Origin: 2-02-FULL-66-22 sp964576535
GTDB lineage: Bacteria > Methylomirabilota > Methylomirabilia > Methylomirabilales > 2-02-FULL-66-22
NCBI GenBank assembly: GCA_964576535.1
Contig: CAZNWB010000060.1
Span: 1-19,518, forward strand
DNA length: 19,518 nucleotides
Direction: 5' to 3'
The position numbers were made by a program, and so were the translations under genes. Below the pieces are notes generated by a model. It searched no databases. It was given only the letters and a program-made list of their open reading frames with translations, and was not told the origin of the DNA. Below, in pieces: positions 7,688-13,994 of the stretch. The stretch's first letter is position 1; the number at the start of each line of letters is the position of its first letter.

Positions 7688-8646
7688 TAACCGGGGGCGC
7701 CGGGTACATCGGCTCGCATCTGGTAGACGCCCTGCTCAAGCGGGGGGACGAGGTGCTGGTGGTGGATAATCTCTCGACCGGGAAGATCGAGAACATCCGC
7801 CACCTCCTGGGGCACCCGGCCTTCCAGTTCATCAACGATTCGATCCTGAACGAGCCGCTGCTGGAGCGCTTCGTCCCGGCCATGGACCGCATCTTCCACC
7901 TGGCGGCCGCCGTGGGGGTGCGCAACGTCCTCCAGGATCCCCTGGCCGCCATCAACACCAACGTCCGCGGGACGGAGGTCGTCCTGGGGCTGGCCTTCAA
8001 GTACTGGAAGCGGCTGGTCCTGGCGTCCACGTCGGAGATCTACGGAAAAGCGCGGCACATCCCCTTCCGGGAAGACGACGATCGGGTCCTGGGAACCACT
8101 GGCGTGGCGCGCTGGTCCTACTCCATGTCCAAGGCCATCGACGAGCACTTCGCCTTCGCCTACGCCGCCAAGGGCCTCCCCGTGGCCATCGTGCGCTACT
8201 TCAACTCCTATGGGCCGCGCCTGGACGAGCGCGGCTACGGCAGCGTCGTGGCCAACTTCATCCGGCAGGCCCTGCGGGACGAGCCCATCACGGTGCACGG
8301 GGATGGGAAGCAGACCCGCTGCTTCACCTACATCGACGACACGGTGGCGGGCACCCTCCTGGCCGCCGAGGCGCCGCGGGCCGTCGGGGAAGCCTTCAAC
8401 ATCGGCAGTACCCGCGAGACCAGCATCCAGGACGTGGCCAAGACCATCCAGCGCCTGGCGCGCTCCAAGTCCCCCATCGAATTCGTCGGGTACGCCAGCT
8501 ACTACGGCGAGGGATTCGAGGACACGCGGCGTCGGGTCCCGGCGGTGGACAAGGCCAAGCGCCTCCTGGGCTTCGTGCCCAAGGTGGACCTGGAGATCGG
8601 CCTCAAGAAGACGATCGCGTGGTGTCGGACACACTTCACCCACTGA
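7675..8646 (+). CDS. NAD-dependent epimerase/dehydratase (SDR, UDP-sugar)
   Basis: The 323-residue protein has VTGGAGYIGSH at 5-15, IFHLAAAVGVRNVLQDP, ASTSEIYG at 117-124 and the catalytic Tyr149/Lys153 in YSMSK. RYFNSYGPRLDERGYGSVV and GDGKQTRCFTYIDDTV are typical of UDP-glucose 4-epimerase and UDP-glucuronate decarboxylase-like members; the STSE and NSYGPR motifs lean to the latter group, but the reaction is not fixed by this. GTG 7675 is chosen because GGAGGAGGGG (7661-7670) sits just before it and the Rossmann strand begins at once. An in-frame extension to 7483 would add repeat sequence and the decayed copy in a wrong frame. It supplies nucleotide sugars to the glycan locus. Confidence 0.87.
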   Translation: MRVLVTGGAGYIGSHLVDALLKRGDEVLVVDNLSTGKIENIRHLLGHPAFQFINDSILNEPLLERFVPAMDRIFHLAAAVGVRNVLQDPLAAINTNVRGTEVVLGLAFKYWKRLVLASTSEIYGKARHIPFREDDDRVLGTTGVARWSYSMSKAIDEHFAFAYAAKGLPVAIVRYFNSYGPRLDERGYGSVVANFIRQALRDEPITVHGDGKQTRCFTYIDDTVAGTLLAAEAPRAVGEAFNIGSTRETSIQDVAKTIQRLARSKSPIEFVGYASYYGEGFEDTRRRVPAVDKAKRLLGFVPKVDLEIGLKKTIAWCRTHFTH

Positions 8647-8649
8647 CCA

Positions 8650-8709
8650 CCGTGTAACCTGGAGCGTGGAGCGTGTACCGTTATACGGCACACGTTACAC
8701 GTTACACGG
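8650..8709. repeat. inverted-arm element with 7-base tandem words (element C)
   Basis: The outer arms CCGTGTAAC (8650-8658) and GTTACACGG (8701-8709) are perfect inverses. An inner hairpin pairs 8672-8681 with 8685-8694 (9 of 10 positions) around a three-base loop. The left half holds GGAGCGT twice (8661-8674) and the right half ACGTTAC twice (8692-8705), both with period 7. It fills nearly the whole gap between the epimerase stop and the dehydrogenase start. It may act as an RNA stem-loop; no T-run follows. Confidence 0.75.
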
Positions 8710-8736
8710 GAACCCCGTGTGAACGGGATTGAAGGC

Positions 8737-10086
8737 ATGAGCGAAGCGCGCATGGACTTCCTGGAGAAGGCCCGGACGAAGCGCCTGACCGTGGCCGTCA
8801 TCGGCTTGGGGTATGTCGGCCTGCCGCTGGCGGTCGGCTTCGCCCGGGCGGGGGTGCGGGTCCTCGGGATCGACGTGGACGGGGCCCGGGTGCAGGCCAT
8901 CAACCGCGGGGTGAGCCACATCCCGGACGTCCCCAGCGCCGACCTGGCGCCGGTCGTGGCGGCCGGCCGGTTGGTGGCCAGCACGGAGTACCGGGAGTGC
9001 GGGCGGGCCGACGCCGCGGTGATCTGCGTGCCGACCCCCTTCACCCGGATGAAGGCCCCGGACCTCTCCTACATCGAGGCGGCCTGCCGGGCGCTGGCGC
9101 CGCACGTCGCCCCGGGCAGCCTGGTCGTCCTGCAGTCCACCACCTACCCCGGCACCACCGAGGAGCTGGTGCGCCCCATCCTGGAGACCGCGGGCCGCCA
9201 GGCGGGGCGGGACTTCTCCCTGGCCTTCTCCCCCGAGCGTATCGACCCGGGCAACCAGCGGTACGGCGCCCACAACACGCCCAAAGTGGTCGGCGGGATC
9301 GATCCCGCCTCCACCGAGGCGGCCGTCGCCCTGTTGGGCCTCCTCGTCCCGCCCGACCAGATCCACCGGGTCTCGGGCCCGCGGGCGGCCGAGATGTGCA
9401 AGCTCCTGGAGAACATCTTCCGGAGCGTGAACATCGCGCTGGTGAACGAGCTCGCCAAGCTGTGCCATCGCATGGGGATCGACATCTGGGAGGTCATCGA
9501 CGCGGCCGCCACCAAGCCCTTCGGCTTCATGCCGTTCTACCCCGGCCCCGGCGTGGGCGGCCACTGCATCCCCGTGGACCCCTACTACCTCTCCTGGAAG
9601 GCGCGGGAGTACGACTTCTACACCAAGTTCATCGAGCTGGCCGCCGAGACCAATTCCAGCATGCCCTTCTTCACGGTGAACCGGATCAGCGAGGCCCTCA
9701 ACCGCCAGGGCAAGCCCCTGCTGGGGGCGAAGGTCCTGATCCTGGGCGCGGCCTTCAAGCGGGACATCGACGATCCCCGGAACGCCCCGGCCCTGGAGCT
9801 GATGCGCGCCCTGCTGGCGCGGGGGGCCGAGGTGAGCTACCACGACCCGCACGTCCCGGGGGTCGCGCTGGACGAGGCCCACGGCCACGGGGACGGTCCC
9901 GCCCGCCGCCTGACCTCGGTGCCGCTCACCGAGGAGACCCTGGGGGCCCAGGATTGCGTCTGCCTGGCGGTGGCCCACAGCGCCTTCGACATCCCCTGGC
10001 TCCTGAAGCACAGCCGCCTGCTGATGGATGCCACGGGCGTCACCCGCCACCATCCTCAGGATCGCGGGACGGTGGTCCGCCTCTAG
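8737..10086 (+). CDS. wbpA: UDP-N-acetyl-D-glucosamine 6-dehydrogenase, WbpA-type
   Basis: This enzyme of about 449 residues oxidises a UDP-sugar C6 hydroxyl to the uronate using two NAD+. The N-terminal Rossmann motif is VAVIGLGYVGLPLAVGFA. ICVPTPFTRMKAPDLSYI, STTYPGTTEELV, FSPERIDPGN, AEMCKLLENIFRSVNIALVN and DAAATKPFGFMPFYPGPG follow in WbpA order. The catalytic Cys is in GVGGHCIPVDPYY (codon 9565-9567, about residue 277). The DAAATKPFGF and HCIPVDP motifs fit the UDP-GlcNAc branch better than UDP-glucose dehydrogenase. The C-terminal domain contains LGAAFKRDIDDPRNAPALELM. Starts at GTG 8719, ATG 8737 and ATG 8752 are all possible, and none has a clear Shine-Dalgarno. Family proteins usually begin near M-D-F-L-E-K, so the true start may be 8752. 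Confidence 0.9.
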   Translation: MSEARMDFLEKARTKRLTVAVIGLGYVGLPLAVGFARAGVRVLGIDVDGARVQAINRGVSHIPDVPSADLAPVVAAGRLVASTEYRECGRADAAVICVPTPFTRMKAPDLSYIEAACRALAPHVAPGSLVVLQSTTYPGTTEELVRPILETAGRQAGRDFSLAFSPERIDPGNQRYGAHNTPKVVGGIDPASTEAAVALLGLLVPPDQIHRVSGPRAAEMCKLLENIFRSVNIALVNELAKLCHRMGIDIWEVIDAAATKPFGFMPFYPGPGVGGHCIPVDPYYLSWKAREYDFYTKFIELAAETNSSMPFFTVNRISEALNRQGKPLLGAKVLILGAAFKRDIDDPRNAPALELMRALLARGAEVSYHDPHVPGVALDEAHGHGDGPARRLTSVPLTEETLGAQDCVCLAVAHSAFDIPWLLKHSRLLMDATGVTRHHPQDRGTVVRL

Positions 10087-10089
10087 GCC

Positions 10090-11157
10090 ATGGGGTATCT
10101 GACGCCCCTCCTCACCCCCTTCCTGGTGGCCTTCGGGTCGGCCCTCGTCCTCACTCCCCTCTGCCGGCTCGCGGCCTTCCGCCTCGGGATGCTGGACCGG
10201 CCGGGCGGCAAGAAGATTCACGCGCACCCGACGCCCCTCCTGGGCGGGCCCGCGATCGCTCTGGCTCACGCGGCCGGCGTCCTGGCCTCGGGACCGGTGG
10301 AACAGGTCTCCGCGACGATCCTGGTGGCGGGAGGTCTGATCCTCCTCCTGGGCATCCATGACGATGTTGACCCCCACGCCGAAGGGGTCCGCTGGTGGCT
10401 GCGGCTGGTCTTCCAGGGATTCCTGGCCGTCTTCGTCATTTATCCTGGAATCACCCTGGGCTTCCTTCGAACCCCCTGGCTCAGCCTTCCGGTGACCTTC
10501 CTCTGGATCGTCGGGATCACGAACGCCTTCAACCTCCTGGATAACATGAACGGCCTGTCGGGGGGGATCGCCGCCATCGCGGGACTGACGTTCGCCATCC
10601 TGGCGGCGCGGTACGTGGACGTCGGGCCGGAGCAGATGCCCACGGCCCGGGCCGCCGCCGCCCTGGCCGGGGCGTGCCTGGGGTTTCTGCCCAGCAACTT
10701 TCGGTCCCGGATCTTCATGGGCGATGCGGGGAGCCTGTTCATCGGCTTCACCCTCGCCTGCCTGGCCGCCCTGGGGAGCTGGAAAAGTCCCACCGTCCCT
10801 ACTTCGGTCCTCATCCCGTTCCTAGTCCTGGCCTATCCCATCTTCGACACCACCCTGGTGGTGATCCTGCGCCTGCGCCGGGGGCAATCCCCGGTCACCG
10901 GGGGCCGGGATCACTCGTCCCACCGCCTGGTGAACCTGGGGCTCGGCCGGGTGGAGGCCGTCCTCTTGATCTACCTCTTTTCCCTGTCCCATGCCCTGAC
11001 GGCTCTCCTGGTCTCGTCGGTCACGCTCCGGCTCTCGCTGCTGGCGTTGGCCGGGAGTGCCAGCGTCCTGTTCATCTTCGGCATGGTGCTGCGCAAGGCG
11101 CCCACCTGGAGGGGTGGGCATTCGGAGGAGCCGAACTGTGGCCAAGAAACTGGATAG
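10090..11157 (+). CDS. WecA/MraY-family polyprenyl-phosphate sugar-1-phosphate transferase
   Basis: The 355-residue integral membrane protein, with roughly ten hydrophobic helices, transfers a sugar-1-phosphate, typically GlcNAc-1-P, from UDP-sugar to undecaprenyl phosphate on the cytoplasmic face, starting lipid-linked glycan synthesis. Family landmarks are DRPGGKKIHAHPTPLLGG (about 37-54), the DD motif in IHDDVD (about 89-94), NAFNLLDNMNGLSGG (about 145-159), FMGDAGS (about 209-215) and RDHSSHRL (about 273-280). The second acidic residue usually seen in the NLLDNMDGL-type motif is Asn here (AAC). It begins 3 bases after the dehydrogenase stop and its end overlaps the DUF4321 gene by 20 bases. 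It is the initiating enzyme expected for this glycan cluster, although a role in teichoic-type or other glycans cannot be excluded. Confidence 0.9.
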   Translation: MGYLTPLLTPFLVAFGSALVLTPLCRLAAFRLGMLDRPGGKKIHAHPTPLLGGPAIALAHAAGVLASGPVEQVSATILVAGGLILLLGIHDDVDPHAEGVRWWLRLVFQGFLAVFVIYPGITLGFLRTPWLSLPVTFLWIVGITNAFNLLDNMNGLSGGIAAIAGLTFAILAARYVDVGPEQMPTARAAAALAGACLGFLPSNFRSRIFMGDAGSLFIGFTLACLAALGSWKSPTVPTSVLIPFLVLAYPIFDTTLVVILRLRRGQSPVTGGRDHSSHRLVNLGLGRVEAVLLIYLFSLSHALTALLVSSVTLRLSLLALAGSASVLFIFGMVLRKAPTWRGGHSEEPNCGQETG

Positions 11158-11407
11158 CGTGGTGGTCCTGCTGGTGATCGTGATCCTGGGGGCACTCATC
11201 GGCAGTGTCATCGGCGAGGTCATCGCCGTCCTGGCACCCGGCGGCTACCTGGAGAAGGTCTTCTCCCGGGGAGTGAACCCCGGCATCGCCCCGCCGGCCG
11301 TCCTGGACCTCAAGGTTGTCTCACTGACCTTCGGCCTCACGCTGAAGATCAACCTGTCCAGCCTGCTCGGGATCGTCCTCGCACTTCTCATCTACCGCAA
11401 ACTCTGA
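11138..11407 (+). CDS. DUF4321 domain small membrane protein
   Basis: This 89-residue protein has two membrane helices, about residues 7-31 (VVVLLVIVILGALIGSVIG) and about 65-87, joined by a loop containing a PPAVLDLKVVSLTFGL stretch. That layout matches DUF4321 proteins, which are of unknown function and often sit near maf, as here. GTG 11138 is chosen because GGAGGAG (11124-11130) lies 7 bases upstream and the product then has the family's normal length. The longer reading to 11057 would run deep inside the transferase gene. The 20-base overlap with the upstream gene suggests translational coupling. Confidence 0.82.
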   Translation: MAKKLDSVVVLLVIVILGALIGSVIGEVIAVLAPGGYLEKVFSRGVNPGIAPPAVLDLKVVSLTFGLTLKINLSSLLGIVLALLIYRKL

Positions 11408-11421
11408 TATGCGCGGTAGCG

Positions 11422-11572
11422 GTCAGCCGTCAGCTTTCAGCGATCAACACTGGGACACGTGGTTCTGGGCCCTCACGACCGAACGCGTACCGTGGCTCCG
11501 CCACACTGGGATCTTGAGACACGCGACTTGGCCTTCGACCTAACTGATGGCCGAAGGCTGATCGCTGACAGC
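11422..11572. repeat. inverted-arm element with 7-base tandem words (element D)
   Basis: The left arm is a run of 7-base words (GTCAGCC, GTCAGCT, TTCAGCG at 11422-11442) followed by ATCA. The right arm 11557-11570 is GGCTGAT, CGCTGAC, the inverse words. The best-paired core is 11433-11446 with 11559-11572, 13 of 14 positions. Inside, GCCTTCG (11531-11537) and CGAAGGC (11552-11558) form a perfect hairpin. The right arm ends 6 bases before the maf start codon, where a ribosome binding site would be. The whole gap of 171 bases between DUF4321 and maf is essentially this element. Confidence 0.68.
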
Positions 11573-11578
11573 AATGCC

Positions 11579-12187
11579 ATGCCCACGCGCGAGATCATCC
11601 TGGCCTCGGCCTCTCCGCGCCGCGCCGCCCTCCTCACGCAAATCGGGCTGCCCTTCCGTGTGCATCCGAGCAAACTCAGCGAGGAAGGCGGCTCGGCGGA
11701 AATCGGCCATGCGGGCCCCGAAGCCGTCGCGTGTCGCCTGGCACGGGCCAAGGCCGAGGACGTCGCGGCCCAACTCGAGCGGGGCTTGATCATCGGAGCC
11801 GATACTATCGTGGTCTGCGAGGGGATCATCTTTGGAAAGCCCCGCGACGGAGACGAGGCGCGGGACATGCTCCTCCGCCTGGCGGGCCGGACCCACCAGG
11901 TCATCACGGGAGTGGCCGTGGTGGAGGCGGAAACGGGGCACACTGAGGTGGATGCCGCGGCGACCGCGGTCACGATGCGGGCCTTCGCTGCCGCCGAGGC
12001 GGCCGCCTACGTCGCGACGGGGGAGCCGCTGGACAAGGCGGGGGCCTACGCCATCCAGGGGCGAGGCGCCCTCCTGGTGGAGTGGATCGAGGGGGACTAC
12101 TCCAACGTCGTCGGCCTGCCCCTCCCCACGCTGGCCAGGCTCCTCCGGCGCTTCCACCTCCACGTCTGGGAGGCCGCCCGGGGATGA
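11579..12187 (+). CDS. maf: Maf nucleoside triphosphate pyrophosphatase
   Basis: The 202-residue cytosolic enzyme hydrolyses non-canonical or pyrimidine nucleoside triphosphates to the monophosphates and pyrophosphate. The N-terminal ASASPRRAALL (9-19), the SKLSEEG stretch (31-37), the catalytic Asp in GADTIVV (Asp75), GKPRD (87-90), GRTHQVITGVAVV (103-115) and the ending DKAGAYAIQGRGALLVEWIEG are in family order, and length is normal. The DKAGAYAIQG pattern fits the YhdE-like dTTP/UTP pyrophosphatase group. ATG 11579 gives the usual start; an in-frame extension to 11459 only reads repeat element D. No Shine-Dalgarno is visible because the right repeat arm occupies that position. Codons are typical of the window. 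Confidence 0.92.
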   Translation: MPTREIILASASPRRAALLTQIGLPFRVHPSKLSEEGGSAEIGHAGPEAVACRLARAKAEDVAAQLERGLIIGADTIVVCEGIIFGKPRDGDEARDMLLRLAGRTHQVITGVAVVEAETGHTEVDAAATAVTMRAFAAAEAAAYVATGEPLDKAGAYAIQGRGALLVEWIEGDYSNVVGLPLPTLARLLRRFHLHVWEAARG

Positions 12188-12251
12188 CCGCAGAATGCCG
12201 TGGGGGGGCTTGCGCCCGTTGTTCCCGCACGCTTGCGTCGTTGGATTCCCC

Positions 12252-12280
12252 TTGACACTCCTGGGGATGTATGGCAATTT
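12252..12280 (+). promoter_or_regulatory. candidate sigma-70-type promoter for the repeat-protein gene
   Basis: A perfect -35 hexamer TTGACA (12252-12257) is followed at 17 bases by CAATTT (12275-12280), preceded by TG with one base between (12272-12273), an extended -10 arrangement. The -10 itself is poor, matching 2 of 6. It lies in the 161-base gap after maf, about 70 bases before the next start codon. No other clear promoter was seen in this gap. Confidence 0.4.
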
Positions 12281-12348
12281 ACCGCCACTTTCATCTGCTA
12301 CCATCGCGGGCCGGGGGCGGTCCCGATGGCGCTGAGAGGTGAAGAGCG

Positions 12349-13221
12349 ATGTCCTCGTTCCTGTCTCGATGGACCGGCCGTCCGGAGCGGGAAGAGACCC
12401 TCCTGGCTGAAGACGATCGGGCCCAGCCTGAGTCGCTGCCCGCTCCCAAGCGCAGGAACCAGGGCCTGGCGTGGTCCGCCTCACCCTCCCTGGAACGCAT
12501 CCACCGCGAATTGGACGATCAGATCCGGACCATCGAAAGCGCCAAGCGCCTGCTGGAGGACCGGCTGAGCCCCTTCCAGCGGCACCTGTGGGAGCAGCGC
12601 CGCAGCGTGGACATGGCCCTGAAACAGCTCGAGGGCCGCATCAAGCCCCTGCGCCAGTACATCGAGGGGCAGGAGCACAACCTGGAGCGGATCGGGATGC
12701 ACTTGAACAACGAGCTCCGGGATCAGTTCGAGACCTTCGAGAAGTTCCTGGGCGAGCAGCGACAGATCCTGGAACGCGCGCAACGCTACCTGGAGGAGCA
12801 ACCGCGCCCGCTGGCCGAGTACCTGGATGACCAGCAGCGTGCCCTGGAGCACATCTTCCGCGACCTGGAGGAGAAGCTGGAACCCTTCGGGCGCTACCTG
12901 AAGGAGCAGCAGAAGCTCCTGGAGCAGTTGGCCGAGGCCCGCATCATGGAGGAGTTCGAAACGCTGGCGAGCTTCTGCGGCGAGCGGCAAGCTGCGTTGG
13001 AAGGGTACGCCGGGGCGGTTGAGTACCGCCCCCAGGGCCTGTTCGCCGAGCTGGATGGCATCTACCAGAAATACAAGAGCCAGGATGCCGGCAAAAGCAA
13101 ACTGTTCGGCCGGGTCCTGGAGCTCACGCGGCAGGCGGATCTGCGGCTCCAGGATGCCCTGAAACCCTTGCCCCGTGAACGGGACGACCTCCGTCCGCCT
13201 CGGCTCGAGGCGCCGTCTTAG
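12349..13221 (+). CDS. unrecognised helical protein with 25-residue repeats
   Basis: I do not recognise this 290-residue protein. It has no signal peptide or membrane helix. A polar, charged N-terminus (1-45) leads to a highly helical, Glu/Gln/Leu-rich middle (about 48-222) and a basic C-terminus ending in Pro/Arg-rich sequence. Residues 69-222 divide into six repeats of about 25 residues (69-93, 94-118, 119-147, 148-172, 173-197, 198-222), each of the form L-E-x-x-x-x-P-(L/F)-x-x-(Y/H)-(L/I)-x-x-Q followed by a Leu/Glu helix. It is likely an elongated, cytosolic coiled-coil or helical-rod protein. GAGAGGTGA (12334-12342) is a good ribosome binding site. The gene stands alone between maf and a convergent minus-strand gene, so context does not reveal its function. 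Confidence 0.8.
   Translation: MSSFLSRWTGRPEREETLLAEDDRAQPESLPAPKRRNQGLAWSASPSLERIHRELDDQIRTIESAKRLLEDRLSPFQRHLWEQRRSVDMALKQLEGRIKPLRQYIEGQEHNLERIGMHLNNELRDQFETFEKFLGEQRQILERAQRYLEEQPRPLAEYLDDQQRALEHIFRDLEEKLEPFGRYLKEQQKLLEQLAEARIMEEFETLASFCGERQAALEGYAGAVEYRPQGLFAELDGIYQKYKSQDAGKSKLFGRVLELTRQADLRLQDALKPLPRERDDLRPPRLEAPS
12553..13014 (+). repeat. six-fold 25-residue protein repeat region
   Basis: These bases encode repeats 1-6 of the helical protein. Repeats 1, 2, 4 and 5 have Pro at the seventh position (SPFQRHLWEQ, KPLRQYIEGQ, RPLAEYLDDQ, EPFGRYLKEQ). Repeats 3 and 6 instead share FET...F.GE.Q..LE (QFETFEKFLGEQRQILE and EFETLASFCGERQAALE). The order is therefore A-A-B, A-A-B. Repeat 3 is 29 residues, the others 25. 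Nucleotide identity among units was not scored. Confidence 0.75.
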
Positions 13222-13448
13222 CCGTCCATCCATTTCCGCGAGAGCAACCGGAGTTCTCCGCGTTCCCTCCGCACCACACTCTCCCAGGCCGGCCTCGCTC
13301 TGCCGGGTGTGCGCCCTCGACCAGAATTCTCGCCAGGAAGACACACCGGTCGTCCACCGGAGACACATGCAGGGACCATGGATCGCGACAACCGGGAGGA
13401 GTCAGGCAGGCGGTGAGACCGCCGGGGAGAGGTTCCGAGGCCGGGTGG
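13222..13448. other. convergent intergenic region with hairpin
   Basis: This 227-base gap separates the ends of two converging genes. The only clear structure is GGCGGT-GAG-ACCGCC (13409-13423), a perfect six-pair stem with a three-base loop near the minus-strand gene's stop. It could stop or protect transcripts from either side, but no T-run follows on either strand. No coding signal was found in the remaining bases. Confidence 0.45.
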
Positions 13449-13847
13449 CTAGCGGGCCTTGGTGGTGCTGCGGGTCCGCAGGTACTCCGCGATGAGTTCG
13501 TCCAGGCTCTTGTCGGCGGCCGGCAGAACGACCGGCTTGGCCGGAGGGGGTGGTGGAGGGGGTGGCGGCTGGACCTCCGCCTGCGGCAGGCCGTCGGCTG
13601 CCAGGAACTGGCCGGCCATGACCTGGCGCATGATCCGGTGGTGCTGCTGGTCCATGAAGGTCTTGATCTCGGCTTCCGGGGCCTTGTCTCCCAGGGCGTC
13701 ACGGTAGTTGATCTTCTCCCGGGCAACGATGGCCCCCGCCCGGAACACCAGGGTCAGCACGTACGGATTCTTCCGGCCCAGATCCTCGGTCTGGATGTGG
13801 TATTCGACGCCGGCGTGCGTGACGTTGCTGTTGAGTCCAGGAATCAT
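13449..13847 (-). CDS. conserved-looking hypothetical with polyproline linker
   Basis: This protein of about 132 residues starts MIPGLNSNVTHAGVEYHIQTEDLG and continues NPYVLTLVFRAGAIVAREKINY, a compact beta-rich N-terminal domain (about 1-50). A helical stretch follows (about 55-85, EIKTFMDQQHHRIMRQVMAGQF), then nine consecutive prolines (94-102), then a short helix (SLDELIAEYLRTR). I recall similar NVxHxGxxYHxQTED starts in hypothetical proteins of myxobacteria and related groups, but no function is known to me. ATG 13847 is chosen; TTG 13859 would add four residues. No Shine-Dalgarno is seen, so initiation may be nearly leaderless given the promoter at 13877-13905. The polyproline run should require elongation factor P. 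It faces away from exbB. Confidence 0.72.
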   Translation of the reverse strand: MIPGLNSNVTHAGVEYHIQTEDLGRKNPYVLTLVFRAGAIVAREKINYRDALGDKAPEAEIKTFMDQQHHRIMRQVMAGQFLAADGLPQAEVQPPPPPPPPPAKPVVLPAADKSLDELIAEYLRTRSTTKAR

Positions 13848-13876
13848 CGGTGGGCACAATCACGGTTAGGAGACAC

Positions 13877-13905
13877 ACGATAGCAAATCCCGGTTCCTCC
13901 GGCAA
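13877..13905 (-). promoter_or_regulatory. candidate promoter for the minus-strand hypothetical
   Basis: Read on the minus strand, TTGCCG (-35, at 13905-13900) is followed after exactly 17 bases by TATCGT (-10, at 13882-13877), with TGC immediately before the -10 as in extended -10 promoters. Each hexamer matches 4 of 6 consensus bases. Transcription would start near 13870, leaving about 22 untranslated bases before ATG 13847. Confidence 0.5.
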
Positions 13906-13943
13906 GGAAATTTCTCTTTGCCCTGGCCGCTCCATCACGGCGG

Positions 13944-13952
13944 TGGTATAGT
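13944..13952 (+). promoter_or_regulatory. candidate extended -10 promoter for exbB
   Basis: TGG followed by TATAGT (13947-13952) matches an extended -10 element with 5 of 6 hexamer bases. No good -35 lies at 16-18 bases; TTGCCC (13918-13923) is 23 bases away. Expected transcription start is about 13959, some 36 bases before the exbB ATG. It is divergent from the minus-strand promoter 40 bases upstream. Confidence 0.45.
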
Positions 13953-13994
13953 ACATCGTCCCGGGGCCCAGAACCGCAGGCACGCGAGCCGTCC

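Noticed and set aside
8695..10377. Long minus-strand and second plus-strand frames over the dehydrogenase
   Set aside because: Low-complexity His/Gly/Arg/Pro products, with the WbpA-type frame fully accounting for the region.
11057..11137. Upstream extension of the DUF4321 gene
   Set aside because: It lies inside the transferase gene in another frame; GTG 11138 with GGAGGAG gives the family length.
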